Below are positions 10,235-23,658 of a DNA stretch of 64,000 bases, piece by piece. The first letter of the stretch is position 1. The number at the start of each line of letters is the position of its first letter. Source of the DNA: Gnetum montanum. Lineage: Eukaryota > Streptophyta > Gnetopsida > Gnetales > Gnetaceae. Under the pieces are notes generated by a model. It ran no database searches. It had not been told where the DNA came from and was given only the letters and a program-made list of their open reading frames with translations. The DNA lies in contig MNCI01028301.1 of assembly GCA_015680685.1 (NCBI GenBank), positions 410,007 through 474,006 of the forward strand. Direction: 5' to 3'. Made by a program: the position numbers and the translations under genes.

Positions 10235-10960
10235 CTAGCTAAAAACCATGTAAATACCTACTACACTAAGTCCAAGAGCTAAGAGAAAGAGGACAAGTAA
10301 AAAAACAATAGATGAATGTATCTTCCATGTTGCAAATAGGACATCTTAGTTATGAACATCGAAATGAGAGTGCTAAATACCAATAGGCAAACCTTGATGA
10401 ATCAAGAACCATAGAAAATGTCTAATTTTTGAAGGAGAGATGGCATTCCATATCTTCTTAATTTACTACTTTGATAATTGCACATTGTGATTAACCTTCC
10501 AAAGATAATTGAATCTTGGCCAAATATTAGTATTAGATCTAATAAGAATATATACAATCTTGGGTTGATATCAAAAAAACATGATGGTTATTAATCTAAT
10601 AAAAATTAAGAAAACTATTATGATAATATTGAATAGCTACACTTCTATCTAAACTACCCAATAGATAAAAAATTGTAAACTTTTTAGAAACATTAATGTC
10701 ATATAGACTTTGACACTTAGACTAAGTAATCTAGTGATTATGCATGCAAAGAGATGAAAGGGAGAAAATGACAACCTTACAACATATATTATAAATGCGA
10801 GGATGCTTAATATTCCATGGTTCATTATTAATTAGAAGTTACCAAGGAGAAAGCTTATCAAGCATAGAGGTAGAAATAGTAATATTATTGAAGTTTCAAA
10901 AAAAATTGATAAAACCCCAAGCCTTCTAAATATTATTTATTATAATAGAACCTGATATAG
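10235..10960 (-). pseudogene. LINE (L1-type) ORF2 C-terminal fragment with zf-RVT domain
   Basis: On the minus strand, 10460-10240 encodes in two frames the zinc-binding domain that follows the reverse transcriptase of plant L1 LINEs: first IWNAISPSKIRHFLWFLIHQ then GLPIG, and after a frameshift CPICNMEDTFIYCFFTCPLS. These match the family pattern of an aromatic FLW stretch followed by a CPxC pair and a later Cys. Upstream sequence to about 10960 (with WKVNHNVQLSK and LDKLSPW-like pieces) is consistent with the RT-to-zf-RVT linker but is weak. The catalytic RT part is not visible. It is a dead fragment. Confidence 0.7.
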
Positions 10961-13900
10961 TAATGAGGATCAAGAACTTAGAAGGAGGGTTGAATAATTT
11001 TCCCAATTGAAATTGCACCTATCACATAAAAACACCAAATTTTATGTGGTTCCCCAACTTGGGTACTTTCACACTTGGAGGCTAAAATCCACATATAATT
11101 CTAGACTTTGTTTCTCATTAAAATGTGGTTTGAAGAATACGACACCTTGTACAGGGTCTGAGCTCCTCACTAGAGGGTTTTCTAATTGCGAAACCACTTA
11201 ACCTTGCAAGGTTCCAATAAGCCGAAAATGTGATTTTAAGGATTCCACAACCTTTACAAAATTGAGCTCCACTCTAAAATGTTTTGATGATACAAAACCA
11301 CTTAATCTTGCAAGGTTCCAACAAGCTCATTGTGGATGCCTTCTTGCAAGAAGCACATCAACTCCACAGTGCAACTACAAGAAGAAAAAGACATAAGGAA
11401 AGAGTGTAACTAAAATTACAAATCCTTGTAGTTGAAGCTCAATACAAAATACAATCAAGAAAATGTTGTTATAATGAAGAAAAACAATACAATAGCTTAG
11501 ATATGACAATGATTACTATGATGTGAATAGTGCTTGCATAATTTCCAAGAATTTGGTATCTTCTTATAGCCTTAGAGTTTTCAAAAAATCTTCAAAATTT
11601 CTATAATGACTATTCAACAACTGGTGTAAATGTGTTATTTGAAGTTGGAACATCTACCTGAGATTAACCTCAATTTAGGAGAGACATCTCATTACAAAAT
11701 GGGACATCTTCTATGGGACATCTCTAGGGAGACATCTTCTTTGAGATAGAGACATCTACTAGTTTTGTATTCTAAGACTTTCTCCTGTAAATTTGTCTTC
11801 TTCCTAGTCCTTGGGGAATCTTCAATTAGTTTATAGCCTTTATTGTCGGTCCATGCTTGTTCATGCTCTCAACTTTTCCATGTGATTTTTACTTCATCAT
11901 CTCATTATAGATTTTGTCTCATTGAGTTCTTGTATATAATTGTAGAGTTCTTGTTCATATCCTACAAACACATTATCCACAAAAAACATTCTATGTTCTC
12001 CATTTTCCTTAAGGTTTTGACATACCAAAAGGTTAAAAATCTTCTTCTTTTTGGTGATGTCCAAAACTTAAAGAAATAGGCAATCATATTCCATAAAACA
12101 ATTGAGATAAGGATGATGAGAGATGAAGGACTATGCAAAAATACATCATTCCTGTAGCATAGGATTTGAATAAAGAGACACTTATGAATTTTGAATATGA
12201 TCATTAAATAACTTATTTCTATATGATATCTAATCAAATGTATCCATATGGTCATAAGTATCATTTTGCCTATGTCACATAAATACAGTCATGTTACAAG
12301 TCTCCACATTATCTCTCACTCATAAAAGAGAACAGATCATCTCAAAAAGCATATTAAAAAGTCATATGATAAATCATAAAATCATAAAATTCTCCTCTTT
12401 GAACATCATTAAAAAGAGTAGGCAAGGTAAGGATATGAGGAGATCAACATATAACCATGGTGTGTTCAAAGATATCTGTGCTTTGGAATGATCTAGGTTA
12501 TTTTTGAAAAGAGCATGCAATTAATATGGATCAACTAGGATGTCCAAAGTGAAACTTTGCTTTACCTATCTAAGAGCTTTAGAAAGCAATCCATGCTAGT
12601 CAAAATAATGTTAGCCCAAAATACTGTTATACAAAAGCTCTTTAAACTTTCCTTATTACATTCTTCAAATTTAAAGGACATAGTCATTTCATGCTAAGGA
12701 GAATACATATATGCAAGACCAATTTTCGATGAATAGATTACATCTAATAAGGTTAATCAATCAAGAACACTCTTGTCAATAGGTTCATAAGATACTCATG
12801 TCATGAGAAGATTTTAGTAAGAACAATCATGTTAGAAAATTACCTTCAAAGGCCTGATCAAAGGAGAACATAGAAACTTTCTAATATGTCTTTGAGAGGT
12901 TCTTAACATTTCTAAGGTGAGATTGTAATAGTTGAAATATGTATTCTTCATCTAATTGAAATCTCATAAGAAATATCTCAATTCATAGATAGGAAACATA
13001 CAAAATGCTTCTCATAAGAATGATAAGTACATACATATCCAACTTATAAGAGATAGATCAAATTTCAAAACTAGATCAAGAGACATAGTAATTTCTAAGA
13101 TGTTCACATTGATCACATATATCTAAGGAAAGTTTAAAGTATATTATCCATTCATTTTTAGAACTTCCTAAGAGGCTTTTGTAATTTTAGAATATAGGTA
13201 TGAGTACTTCATCTTGCTTTAGTTTAGTTCATATTAACAATAGAGTGCTTAAGTACTTATAAGAATACATATTGATAATATGTCAATGATGCAGTACTAT
13301 CACAAAGATATATTCAAATGAATTCTTGATGCTTGCATAATCAATGATCACTCTTCGGTAACAAAAATTTTAAAAATTGAATCAAAAACATTTTTCTCTT
13401 TTACCTTCAATTTCTATAAGATGAATATACCCCTTGATGTCTTCCTAAGAATTTTGTCTTGAAGAAGATCTTCATAAACTTCCCAAGTATTGATGCTTCA
13501 TAATATTTCATGAGGTCCAAGCTTCCCCTACATATGTTCTTATGTTTTCTTTAACATTTTTAAAACCTAAAGTTAAATTTTCACAATGTTTCTTATTCAA
13601 GAATATTGAGCAATCTGACATTATTTATAGGAAGACAGAAATGTTAGACAAAAATTAGTAGGCACAAATCATAACAAATTTGTCTTGCTTGATCATCCAA
13701 CTATGCTTTTCTTGATCATTTTCCTACAAAACTTGGTCCAAGTTCTTATGTTAGTAGCATTTTTGGATGTAATACCATTCTTGATTTTCAAAATTAGATA
13801 TTCTAAAAAAAGAAAAATTTTAAGGACATGTAAGAATCTAAGTAGTTCAAGAGATAACATGAGGGATAGCAATACTACTTTAATATCTTTTTCTGTGAAT

Positions 13901-14286
13901 TAAGATATATGTTTCCTTTGATAAAAAGAATTCATAATATATTCAAAAATTGACCCAAATTTTAATTATCAAGCAAGGAAATAGAAACTTACCATGACTT
14001 ACCTTACTTGCTCATTGATGTAGGAAAGAATAGTGAAGTTTGACATGAGGTTCTCTATCACGGAGTACCTACTCACCCTTTGATTTTCTTTCATTAGTTC
14101 TTTTATTGATTTCTTCAATCTTGTATGGCAATCCTTCTTGTTCATGTTCTTCAAGATAAGAAAATCTATGGAAATTTATTATATCATCCATTCTTCTAAA
14201 TATTTTTCCAACTTTCAGCCCACTCTCTTTCCAAGTTGTTGCATCCTACAAGATACACTTACTAGGTTCCTTTTGATAAGACCAAG
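10961..14286. other. Unassigned sequence left of element B
   Basis: No protein family is recognised on either strand. Small structures: a two-copy direct repeat of about 104 bp (listed separately) and a cluster of GAGACATCT/GGGACATCT words at 11647-11757. Open frames at 11843-12079 and the opposite 11962-12264 overlap each other and look like chance. Possibly old LTR or non-coding element debris. Confidence 0.35.
11157..11326 (+). repeat. Two-copy direct repeat, period about 104 bp
   Basis: AAACCACTTAACCTTGCAAG at 11191-11210 and AAACCACTTAATCTTGCAAG at 11296-11315 are both followed by GTTCCAAyAAGC and preceded by GAGCTCC...GTTTT segments. Short diverged duplication of unknown origin. Confidence 0.65.
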
Positions 14287-15165
14287 TGATAAAGTCAAAT
14301 TTTTTTGCTTTGCAATATTGTATCTATGATATTGTAGCAAAAATATCATAACCTATGGTATGTCATCATTGATACGATATCTGGGGATGTGTGCAACCCT
14401 ATAAATACTAACACTTGGGCACATGATCAACAACTTTTCATTCGAAGTCTTAGGAAAACTCTTGCAGTTGATTTACTTAGTTATTGATAGAGTAAATGCT
14501 TGTAGTGTGATATTTAGTAGTTGAATAGAATCTTTATTTGAATGAATTGTACTTGGATGTAGTTCATGATGGCAATAAAGATCAAGATTTCTTTCCATCA
14601 TTGTAGCATCCACCTAGTTTTATTTGTTTACTTAGCATAATTTCTATGTTTTCCTTGCTTAATCATTTACATTTTCAAAGAACTTTATTTTACTCACTCA
14701 TTAGTAAAGTGGAATGAATATGATTGATTTCAAGCATTACAGTGTAATTTTTTGGTAACCTAGTAGTGATTTCACTTGATTCGCTTAGTGGTGAATTCAC
14801 TTGGTAATCCCAATAACAGTTACATTAGTCTAAGGCATGTATGGTAACCCAAGAAGGGATGCTCATCTTTATAGGATAAAATAGATTTACTTACTTTTCA
14901 TTACTTAGATTTAGCATTTAACTCTATTTCCATTATGTTTACGGTTAGGAGTAAGATGAGCCTTACAACATCACATAACATATGCTTCACTGTGAGTTAA
15001 ATCATACACTTAGACTTCACTAACTCAAGGTGAGAAGACAACGATCATGAGCTTAACATCAACTACTAGCATAATAACATTGTCCATCCATGGATTACAA
15101 TCTGGTCACGTGCTAGCACTTGTGACTTGTATGGTAGAGTTTTGGAATTACTCCATCACTCATCA
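14287..15165 (+). repeat. 5' LTR of element B
   Basis: It runs from TGATAAAGTCAAAT to CACTCATCA. U3 contains ATATTGTA/ATATCATA/GATATC-like repeats (about 14305-14383), then CCTATAAATACTAAC at 14398-14412 as TATA box. The U5 part has repeated ACTTGrT...CACTTGGTAATCC blocks (14800 region). It matches 25967-26602 plus 36435-36691 throughout. Confidence 0.9.
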
Positions 15166-15166
15166 T

Positions 15167-15184
15167 TGGCACAACTGCTGGGGA
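15167..15184 (+). other. PBS of element B (tRNA-Asp type)
   Basis: TGGCACAACTGCTGGGGA lies one base after the LTR and differs at five positions from TGGCGCCGTTGCCGGGGA. It would bind the tRNA primer for minus-strand synthesis. The leader 15185-15330 shows nothing further. Confidence 0.8.
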
Positions 15185-15329
15185 TGTGTTAATGTATGCT
15201 AAGTAATTGATCTTACAAAGTTCGTTGTATTAAAAAATATAAGATCAATCTTCATAATGATTCTAATAACACATACACTTAACCAAACCTCACATATATA
15301 GCATAGCTTCAACTAAGGAAAAGCTATCA

Positions 15330-17780
15330 CCTACTAAAGAATATGATGATGAAGACTAAAATATGCCTATGCAAAGAAGAAACTCATATGCTCATAATGA
15401 TCCTTACTACCCTGATTTCACATTCATCCTTCACCAAGATGGGTAGATGAGGTGAAGAGACCTATAGGGCAACATTGTTTGCCTCTAGAGATTTTAGTAC
15501 ACATCATGCTTCAAACAACTTTAAGGAGAATGAGTTTGAGTCATGTACAAAAAGGCTACCATGTGACCAAATACATGACAAGACCGTATTAACCCATAGA
15601 GGCAAAAGTGTAGAGAGATGCCACTATGGAAACAAAATATGAGCATAACAAGAGAAAGTAGGTTAACTCTCCTATTATCCTAGAAGAATTGGATGGTGAT
15701 GCATTTGTAGTATAGAAGCTCCACCATGATCATGAAGTCCATTACCAAATACGTATTATTCGTCTAGAAGAATTTGTCAAGGTGAAACTACATTTAGCCC
15801 TAACAAAGACACTAAGAAGAGAAGTAAATAACTCTAAGTACATGTAGGACTCAGGGCCTAGAGTTTCTACTAGATCATAAGGAGATGAATACTAGATTCA
15901 GAGAAGGAGAAGTAGTTGACATTATGCTCCAACTACTTCATCTTCCTCCTACCAATCGTTAGTGGAATTTGACAAAAGGGAACAAAGGTATAGAGATCAT
16001 GATAGGGAGAGATGTTAGGCTCATGATAGACATGAGTATTTCCCAAGACATCTTGATGAAGAAGATGAAGAGCATGAACCATGAAGGAATAGAGATAAAC
16101 ATGAAGAAAGAGAGAGATATGAGTATCAAAGGAGGCACTACAATTGAGCATATGAATACTATGATCATGAAGAATCCCTATTGGCTACTCATAGCATGAT
16201 CAACATAAGGGAAGTATATATTCCAACTAGGCATATGAGAGATAGTTGCATCAAGTGACTTGATATGAATAATATTCCTAAGTTTGAAGGTGGATATAAC
16301 ACGAATCTACAACATCACCTTCAAGCATTTCATGATGCCTGTGCCCTGCAAAATATCAAAAGTGACTAGTAGAAGCTTAAGTTATTCTCCCAAACACTCA
16401 TCAAGGAGGCAAAAACTTGGTACATATTGTTAGAACCTGAATCAATTAGAAGGTGGAGTATTGTGCTTGAAATTTTCAATGACAAATATTAAATCTTCTC
16501 TTGGGTGTATAATATTCTAAACCAAATTTAGGACTAGAAGCAAGGGATCCACAAATCCCTTGATGCAATGATGGGTAGATATTACTCTTATCTGTATAGG
16601 TGCTTAGGCCACAAATGTTTCCAAAGGGAGTAGCTTAGGCATATTGTTGATGGGTTAAGGAATAAAACTAGGTAAATCCTTGGGGTTTATGCCCAAGGTA
16701 GAATATATAAAATGATTGTCCATTTAATCGAGAGGCTAATTGACTAAGTGATGAATGAAGAAGGTAAGTTAAAAAAGAGAGAATTAACCAAAGAGTATAA
16801 TCAAGATCCATCTATTTAGAAAAGAGATGTATGAGTATGTGATAAGTAGGAGGAAGAAACCTTGGAAGAGGTGATACAGAAAAGAATTGTATCAATCCAA
16901 AAATCTGTTAATGACATAGCCATCAAGGTAGAAAAGATGTGGGACTTGGTGGATGAAAAATTTGCTACAGCCTTAAAAATTGTAGAAGAAAGAATTGAAC
17001 AAGATTTCAATAAGGGTAAGGAGAAGAAAAAAGAAAAGAGATGATGGATGAAAAGGAAAAGTTGCTTTAGTGGAAAAATGTTCTAATTCAATCTTAGATG
17101 ATTAGGAAGGGTGAGTAGTATACTAGTATGAACATCCTAAGGGATGCTATCTTGTAATGGCACATTTGTAAGAAATAGGGGCATATGTACTTAATCCAAG
17201 ATTGATCAAAGGAAAATGCCAAAATGATTACCTTATCCTTAAGGTAACTACTGGCAGATCTTCCAACCAGCCTACTATCTGAGTGGAGCTTACCCACAGC
17301 CACAAGAGTAGTATCATCAATAGTGACAACAACCACAATCATGGGTAATGCCACCACTAAGACAGTAGTATCCATATCAACAACTAGACCCTTATGGATA
17401 CTATGTGTAGTGTTCAATATCTTTGAGAAATGTAGTGGTTCAAACTTTTTAGTACTATCCACCAGAGTACTCTAGACCAACACCTACAAGGATGGATTCT
17501 AATCCATACATGCATTACCAAGAAACTGGTTCGTTAAGTTAATCTTATAACCCTTTACTACCTATACCACCATCCATAGTGCAAGGAGAATTATCTTCAC
17601 AACCTTGAGAAAAGACTGCAACTAGGACAATCAATGTGCAGGAGGAAGCAATCATGCATGAACCACAATCCAGGAAACAATCATTCTTTTAAATGACTCC
17701 AAAAAAAGTTCCAAGGATGAGGAGCACATCTACTTCCACTCCATCCACATCCAATCCTTTAGGAAACATTAAGCTTCCAT
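15330..17780 (+). pseudogene. gag: gag of element B
   Basis: Structural polyprotein. The N-terminal segment near 15395 reads YYPDFTFILHQDG, matching C (VPNFTCILH) and F (MPNFTFILH), so the N-terminus is conserved across the families. Then follow a His/Asp/Arg-rich stretch (about 15930-16200), LDMNNIPKFEGGYNTNLQHH (16260-16320), the gag core with KSLDAMMGRYYSYLYRCLGH (about 16557-16616) and HIVDGLRNKTR, then VYAQGRIYKM. A coiled-coil-like part is at 16862-17040 (VDEKFATALKIVEERIEQDF). The zinc-knuckle cysteines are lost at about 17105-17145, where EHPKGCY remains. The C-terminal Gln/Pro/Tyr region extends to about 17780. Many TAG stops are present. Confidence 0.8.
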
Positions 17781-17859
17781 CATTTTCCACTGCAAACTTG
17801 ACAACTATCATGATAAACTAGACCATCATGCATTGGATTAAGGTAAGAACACTTCCTCA

Positions 17860-18270
17860 GAAATGAATAGACTCAAGAAGTCCCTTGGTGTACCTCCAAA
17901 TAGTAGGCCATAAACCATGCAAGGCCCTACTTGATTCTAGGTCAGGGGTGAACTAATATCACAAGATATGTATAAGGTTTGGAATTTGCCACCATTAAAG
18001 AAAAGTAATATTCAAATAGAGCTTGCAGACTAGTTGATCATATTACCATTATGACAAGTTGATGATGTGATCACTACTATTAGTGGTTAGTCATATCATA
18101 CTAATTTTCTTGTCATTCACGTAGGTAAAAACAAGGGAGAGTTTTTCATTATTATGGCAAGAGCTTGGCTTAGCACTATAGATGCACATGGAAATTTCCA
18201 ATGAAGATGAAGCTAGAATCATTCAAAGATGTAGATTTCCATGTATCACATACAATGATAATGAATGCAA
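17860..18270 (+). pseudogene. pro: Aspartic protease of element B
   Basis: Retropepsin-like domain that would cleave the Gag-Pol precursor. The active-site segment near 17915-17955 reads KALLDSRSGVN, with Asp kept but the following Gly changed to Arg. Further on are the flap/C-terminal parts equivalent to MGRAWLST in C (here in AWLSTIDAH-like sequence around 18160-18190) and CITYNDNECNC near 18245, the same tail as C and F. Frameshifts and stops make it inactive. Confidence 0.65.
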
Positions 18271-18499
18271 TTGCACATAGAAAATATGAACAATTAAATT
18301 AGGAAGCAACATAGCATGCAAAATATGTGTGTGTAGAGATGCCTATATGTAGTAGCCACTAAACAAGAAGGCACCCAGTGGTTCATTATAGATGGAGAAA
18401 TTAAATCAAACATATACATGGAATTAATAATCTAGATTATAAGTGCCTATGTAGAATAAACTGATAAGTTAGAGCAATTAATAAGAAGACATCCTTATC

Positions 18500-21370
18500 C
18501 ACACTCATGTTAAGAAGAGGAGATTGAATGGGGACAACTCAAGATCCCAGATAAAGTTGAACCAGAACCATTAGACTTAAAAGCTCTCCAAATAACACTA
18601 GAATATGCTTTTCTAAACAATAAGAAGCCAGTTATCCTTAACACAAACTTGGACAAGGAATAGAAGAAGAAGTTATTAGAAGTGATCAATAAGTGGCTAA
18701 TGACATTTTCTTGATCTCATGCTAAAATAACTAGCATTGATTCTCAAATTTGTTAACATCAAATATACAAAGATCTAGCTGTTAAGCCATGACGCCAACA
18801 AAAAAGAAGGCTAAATCCTAAACTTAAGGAAGTAGTTAAGTAAGATTTTAAAAATTACTAAAGGTAGGATTCATTTATCCCATTATAGATAGTGAATGAT
18901 TACTCCTTTGTTAATTGTTCCAAAGAAGGAAGCAAGTTGGAGAGTTTATATTGACTTCCAAGTGTTAAACTTTGCAATGTTCAATGATCATTTTCCTTTT
19001 TCATTTTTGACCAGGTCCTAGACACTATTGTAGGACACCAGTACTATCATTTTTTGGATGGGTATAGTAGATATAACTAGAACCACATTACACTTGAGGA
19101 ACAAGAGAAGCCAATGTTTACTAGTCTACGGGAAACATTCACCTACAACCAAATGCCTTTTAGTTTTTGCAATGAACTTGCTACCTTTCAAAGATTAGTA
19201 CTCAACATCTTCAAAAAATAAATAGGTAATGATGTTGAGGTATTTATGGATGATTTTTAAACCTATGGGCTGGACTTTAAACAAGCACTAGACCATTTAG
19301 GGCAGGTATTAAAGATATGTGTAGAAAAAAACATAAAGCTCAACTAGTAGAAGAGTAATCTAATGGTCTAGGACGGGATCATGCTAGAACATAAAGTTTT
19401 GCAAAAAGGAATTGAGGTAGATCCTAAGAAGATTAGAGTTATATAGAACATCATCCAAAGGCCAAAAACTGTCAAAGATGTTTGATCATTTCTAAGCCAC
19501 ATAGGATATTATAGAATATTTATAGAAAAATTTTCAAAAATAGCAAAATTGTTGGTAGAACTAACCAAGAAGGATGCATCATTTCAATAGAGAAAATCAT
19601 GTGAAAAGATGTTTGAAATCTTAAAATAGAAGTTAACTGAGACACCAATCCTCTAAGCTCTAGATCGATCGAAGACTTTTTTTTATCATAATAGATGCTT
19701 CAGATTATGCATTGTATGTAGAATTAACATAGTCAAATGATAAGAAAAGGCCATATTACATACATTGTACCAGTAGAAGCATCACTAGGGTACAACTCAA
19801 TTATGCCACTATAGAAAAGAAGCTTATGGTAGTGGTGTATGCCCTAGAAAAATCTAGACACTATGTGCTTGGGTAGCCAATCTATGTTCACATTGATCAT
19901 AGTTTAATCTTATTTCTATTGAATAAACCAATGGTCAGTCCCAGGGTGATCAAATGGATCATTATTTTACAAGAATTTTACATGACCATGATCAACAAAA
20001 AGGGCATAGAAAATGTAGTAGTAGATCACTTATCGAGGTTGAGATGTGAATTACAAGACAAAGAGGAACCATTGTCAGATTAGTTCTCTAATGAAAACTT
20101 GTTCACTAAGATAATAATGGCTATTAAATTAATGATGAAGTTATGGAAAACTGATTACATGACTTACTTAATCACATAAGAGCTTTATTGAGTGGGGTAA
20201 GAAATAGAAAGAATAGTTGCTTCAGAAGGGCAAGAGATATATGGAGATAAATGGGAATATTTACAATATTTGTGCTAATGGATTAGTACAATGGTGTGTA
20301 TGGAATGTAATCAATAGAGGATCCTACAAGATGAACATGAAGGACCATGTGGTGACCATTGTGTAGGATGTAGGATGGCATTGAAAATGATGATGATAGG
20401 CTGCTTCTAGCCTACCTTGTTCTAGGATGTCCAAAACTTCACAAAATCTTGTGAAAGATGCCAAAGAGATGGAGGAATAATGACAAGAAATGAAGGATCA
20501 ATACAATGGATACAACCATTGGAAGTATTTGATATATGGGGAATTTACTTCATGGGATCCATCACACTAATGTTGAATGGGAAAGCTTCCATCATAGTGA
20601 TCATGGATTATTGTAGAAAGTGGGTAGAGGTAGTTGCAATCAAAGATTGTACTACCAAAGTAGCTATCAAATTCTTCTAACAACATGTGGTGAATTGATT
20701 TGGAGTACCAAGGATGCTTATTTGAGATAATGAAACTTATTTTACCATCACTACTTTTAAAAAGCTCATGCAGCAACTTGTTGTGAACCATAAATTGACC
20801 ATACCATATCATCCTCAAGCAATGGTTAGGTTGAGGTAGCTAACCATAAAATTACTAGAATATTAACTAGGATGGTTAGTCAATTTAGGAAGGATGGGAG
20901 AACCAAATTAAATGATTCTCTATGGGCTTACAAAACTACATGGAAACTACCCATTGGATATTCATCCTATGAGTTAGTTTATGGTAAATTACCTTCACTC
21001 CTAATCTAGGTAGAGCTGCAAACCGTAGCTACTATTAGCAAACTAGACCTAAAGTTAGCTTTGCCTAGAAGGAATGACTCATGAACCTTAAACTTTTAGA
21101 GAAAAATAGGCTAGTAGCAGTTATGAGTAATGAGATCTATAATAACCATGATGTGTGAATACATTGAGTGTTGATACAGCCATGTGATAAGGTCTTATAC
21201 TACAATCCCAACTATGTCCAACAAAACGCTAAGTTTCAAGCACTTTGGAAGGGGCCATACATCATCCAAGTGACCTATCCATCTAGTGCCATGCACATTT
21301 ACCATCCATCTAGTCCATAGAAGTTTATCTTAGTAAACATCCAGTAGGTCAAATCCTACCATGAACATCC
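18500..21370 (+). pseudogene. pol: pol (RT, RNase H, integrase) of element B
   Basis: RT: GFIYPIIDSE (18865), FLDGYSRY (19055), MPFSFCNELATFQRLVL (19157-19206), catalytic VEVFMDDF with both Asp kept (19238-19258). RNase H: IDASDYALYVEL, then YYIHCTSRSI and LNYATIEKKLMVVVYALEK (about 19690-19860), VHIDHSLILFLLNKP. Integrase: zinc-finger remnant ending SCERCQRDGG (20445-20475), core FDIWGIYFMGS, where the first catalytic Asp is Tyr; a second-Asp block with LI*DNETYF (about 20720); and NG*VEVANHKI keeping Glu (about 20822-20855). C-terminal part to about 21370 (ALWKGPYIIQVT). Many TAG codons and several frameshifts inactivate it. Confidence 0.85.
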
Positions 21371-22984
21371 CAATTCTATTGAGTATTCTACCCAGTTTGC
21401 CCAAATGTCATCTACATGTTTAATTTTTTGGCTAACTAGTTTCAATCCTAGTTGTGGGTGTCCACCATGACATGTAGGTAAATCCTAAATTTTTCAATTT
21501 CTGATTACCTTTTCCTACTTTCTTGGTATATTATTCTATACTTATATTTTTCAAATTTCTTAATAATTTTTTATTCTTAACCTTTTCAATTTCTTTGATA
21601 ATTTTCCATTCTTATTCTCTTTCCAATTTTTGATATCTTTTCAAGTCTTTCTATACCATGTTATTATTCCACTTATACACATTTTTGCTGATTTGTCAAT
21701 AAAATACACCGAATAAAGTAAGATGTAGTCCCATTAAGGTGAAGATTACCCTATATTATCTAATCATAAGGGATTCATTACCTATAAATGAAGACCATGA
21801 CATCCACCCAACCATTGCAATAATAAGAGGTTATTACCATGGCCATAATGATATTGTATTCATAATGAAACTAAGAATAAACTTGTGATCATTATGCTTG
21901 GATAGAAAAGTGAAGAACCAAGTGGGAATGACAAGGGTGTGACATTAAGGAGACTTGTGGATTTTCAAGGATTACTGCTATGAGTTCTATCATATTGTTA
22001 AGGGTGTATTATTTTCTTGAAAATATAATAAAAAATTGGAGTAAGAGTACAATAAGTGTTGCCTTACCATGTCACTGGAAAGACATGTTATCCATGCCTA
22101 AAGGTAGTTCTCTAGTAAGATTGACATAGTAAAAAATAAAATCCATGCATAGAATAAATTTCTAGGGGTTCCATTGAAAGACATGTTATTCATGCCTGAA
22201 GGTAGATGGCTTCTTAGGAATCTCAAAAATAAAGAAGTGTAATTAATAAACTTCCTTGAACAACATGCCAAGTGGTAATACTCCTTGCAATAGTGGTAGC
22301 TTTATGGTTATAAATCCTAGGGATGAAACAATGCGATGTCACTGGAAAGTGGTTTAGACTTTGTTTGAATCTTGGATAGAAGGGTTAATGATTAATTTAA
22401 ACACAAATTACACACAAGAATTTATTATGCCTATGATAAGATACCTCACATCCTAGCTTCAACAATCCCGTCTATAGTCCATTTTGCTTCATTGTATATT
22501 TAATCATGACATTAGGATTTCATATAATATAGTGTTATTTTCACGATTTGGTGATACTAACATGTGTGTTTTGCTAGAAAAGCATGTCTTACATTCAACT
22601 CCTTAAGTGCCTACATACACTTTTAGATGTGGTTATACAACACTAAGGATTGGGGCTTGCTTTGGGGAGGATCCACTTGTATAGTTGTTGTATCTCATAC
22701 TTTCCAAGTAAACCCACATCATCTTGTATCTTCCAAAATTATGAAAATTCAATAAATACTTCCCATACCATCTAATAATCTATCCATACATCTGTAATTC
22801 TTAATCCATCTCCTCTCCATTCAAGAAACTTTTATTTCTTGAGATTCTTTCCCTATGAACTTTGAATGCCAAATTTTTGAAAACTAATCATCATTAATGA
22901 CCCAAGACCATTTAGAAAAGCTTCACATGTTTCAAACATTCCAATTGACTCATTTTTTCCTAGAAAATTCAATAGAAATTTGAA
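21371..22984 (+). other. Post-pol non-coding region of element B
   Basis: No gene. Contents: a degraded post-pol polypurine region near 21455-21475; T-rich sequence to about 21700; two copies of a roughly 110-bp unit at about 22065-22225 sharing GAAAGACATGTTATyCATGC and AAGGTAG; GATGAAACAATGCGATGTCAC at 22323-22343, shared with A; and the conserved block listed next. Confidence 0.6.
22622..22685 (+). promoter_or_regulatory. Conserved non-coding block (B copy)
   Basis: TTTGGGGAGGATCCACTTGT at 22661-22680, preceded by GTGGTTATACAACAC. The matching blocks are at 4496-4580 (A) and 34866-34925 (C). Confidence 0.55.
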
Positions 22985-22994
22985 ATTTTTCAAT

Positions 22995-23073
22995 AGTGAC
23001 ATCATACCTACAATGGCATAGTCCTTATGATGTCACATCTATGATGTTGTGCACATAAAAATAGTATATATAC
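22995..23073 (+). promoter_or_regulatory. Internal promoter-like array upstream of ORF3 (B)
   Basis: Repeated GTGACATCAT, ATGATGTCACATC and ATGATGTTG words with dyad symmetry are followed by TAGTATATATACATG (TATA-like, 23062-23076). It occupies the same position as the array at 4888-4980 in A, but with different repeat words. Confidence 0.4.
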
Positions 23074-23315
23074 ATGTAGGAGGTAGTGATAATTTTCACT
23101 CCATTTTGCATCAAGAGAATTTTTTGTAGATTTCTCTCTAAGCTTTGCCAAGCTAATTCCCCAAGGCCATAACTTTGTCCCCATAGCTTTGATTTTCAAA
23201 ATCCTTGAATCTTGTTGATCCTGGAGCACTCAATTTAGCCATAGAGGGATACATTGCATGGTACATCTAAACATTTGAGCCAAAAAATTTCTAATGCTAC
23301 AAGATATTATAAAAG

Positions 23316-23658
23316 GTAAGTATAAGAAATTAATAAGAAGATCATCATTAATAAATCAAACCTAAACCAAAGAACTTAGTTAATTCTTCTAATCAACCAT
23401 ACCAATTATTTTAGGATATAATAAATAAGAAAATGATAATTTTGGGAGGTCCTAATAGTAAAGGATAGAATCCTAAGGAGGTTTTATTATGAAAATTTTT
23501 TGAACTCTACAATTATAATAAGATGATAGCTTGATCTAACCAAGAGTACATGGAAGATAAAGAACCATTAAGAGCCAATTTAAATACTTTAATAATTCCA
23601 AACTCTTGATGATTGCAAATGGTCCCAAAGAGTCTAGTAGTTGAAGGACCCTCTCAAA
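23316..23658 (+). other. Probable intron before ORF3 exon 2 (B)
   Basis: Donor AAAAG|GTAAGTAT at 23311-23323. The exon-2 start is placed at ATGGAAGCAAAAGAC (23659), which aligns with D's ATGGAACCAAAG following a clean CAG acceptor. B's acceptor dinucleotide has decayed to AA. The donor is conserved in D (36811) and recognisable, though mutated, in A (5218). Confidence 0.5.

Noticed and set aside
11843-12264. Opposing open frames (78 and 100 codons)
   Set aside because: They overlap on opposite strands, are rich in Ile/Phe/Leu as AT-rich DNA gives by chance, and match no family I know.
15933-16199. Three overlapping open frames on both strands
   Set aside because: All lie in B gag's His/Asp/Arg-rich segment; only the plus-strand gag reading, by alignment to C and F, is supported.
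17094-17462. 122-codon minus-strand open frame
   Set aside because: Shadow of the Gln/Pro/Tyr-rich gag C-terminus of B on the other strand; no own similarity.
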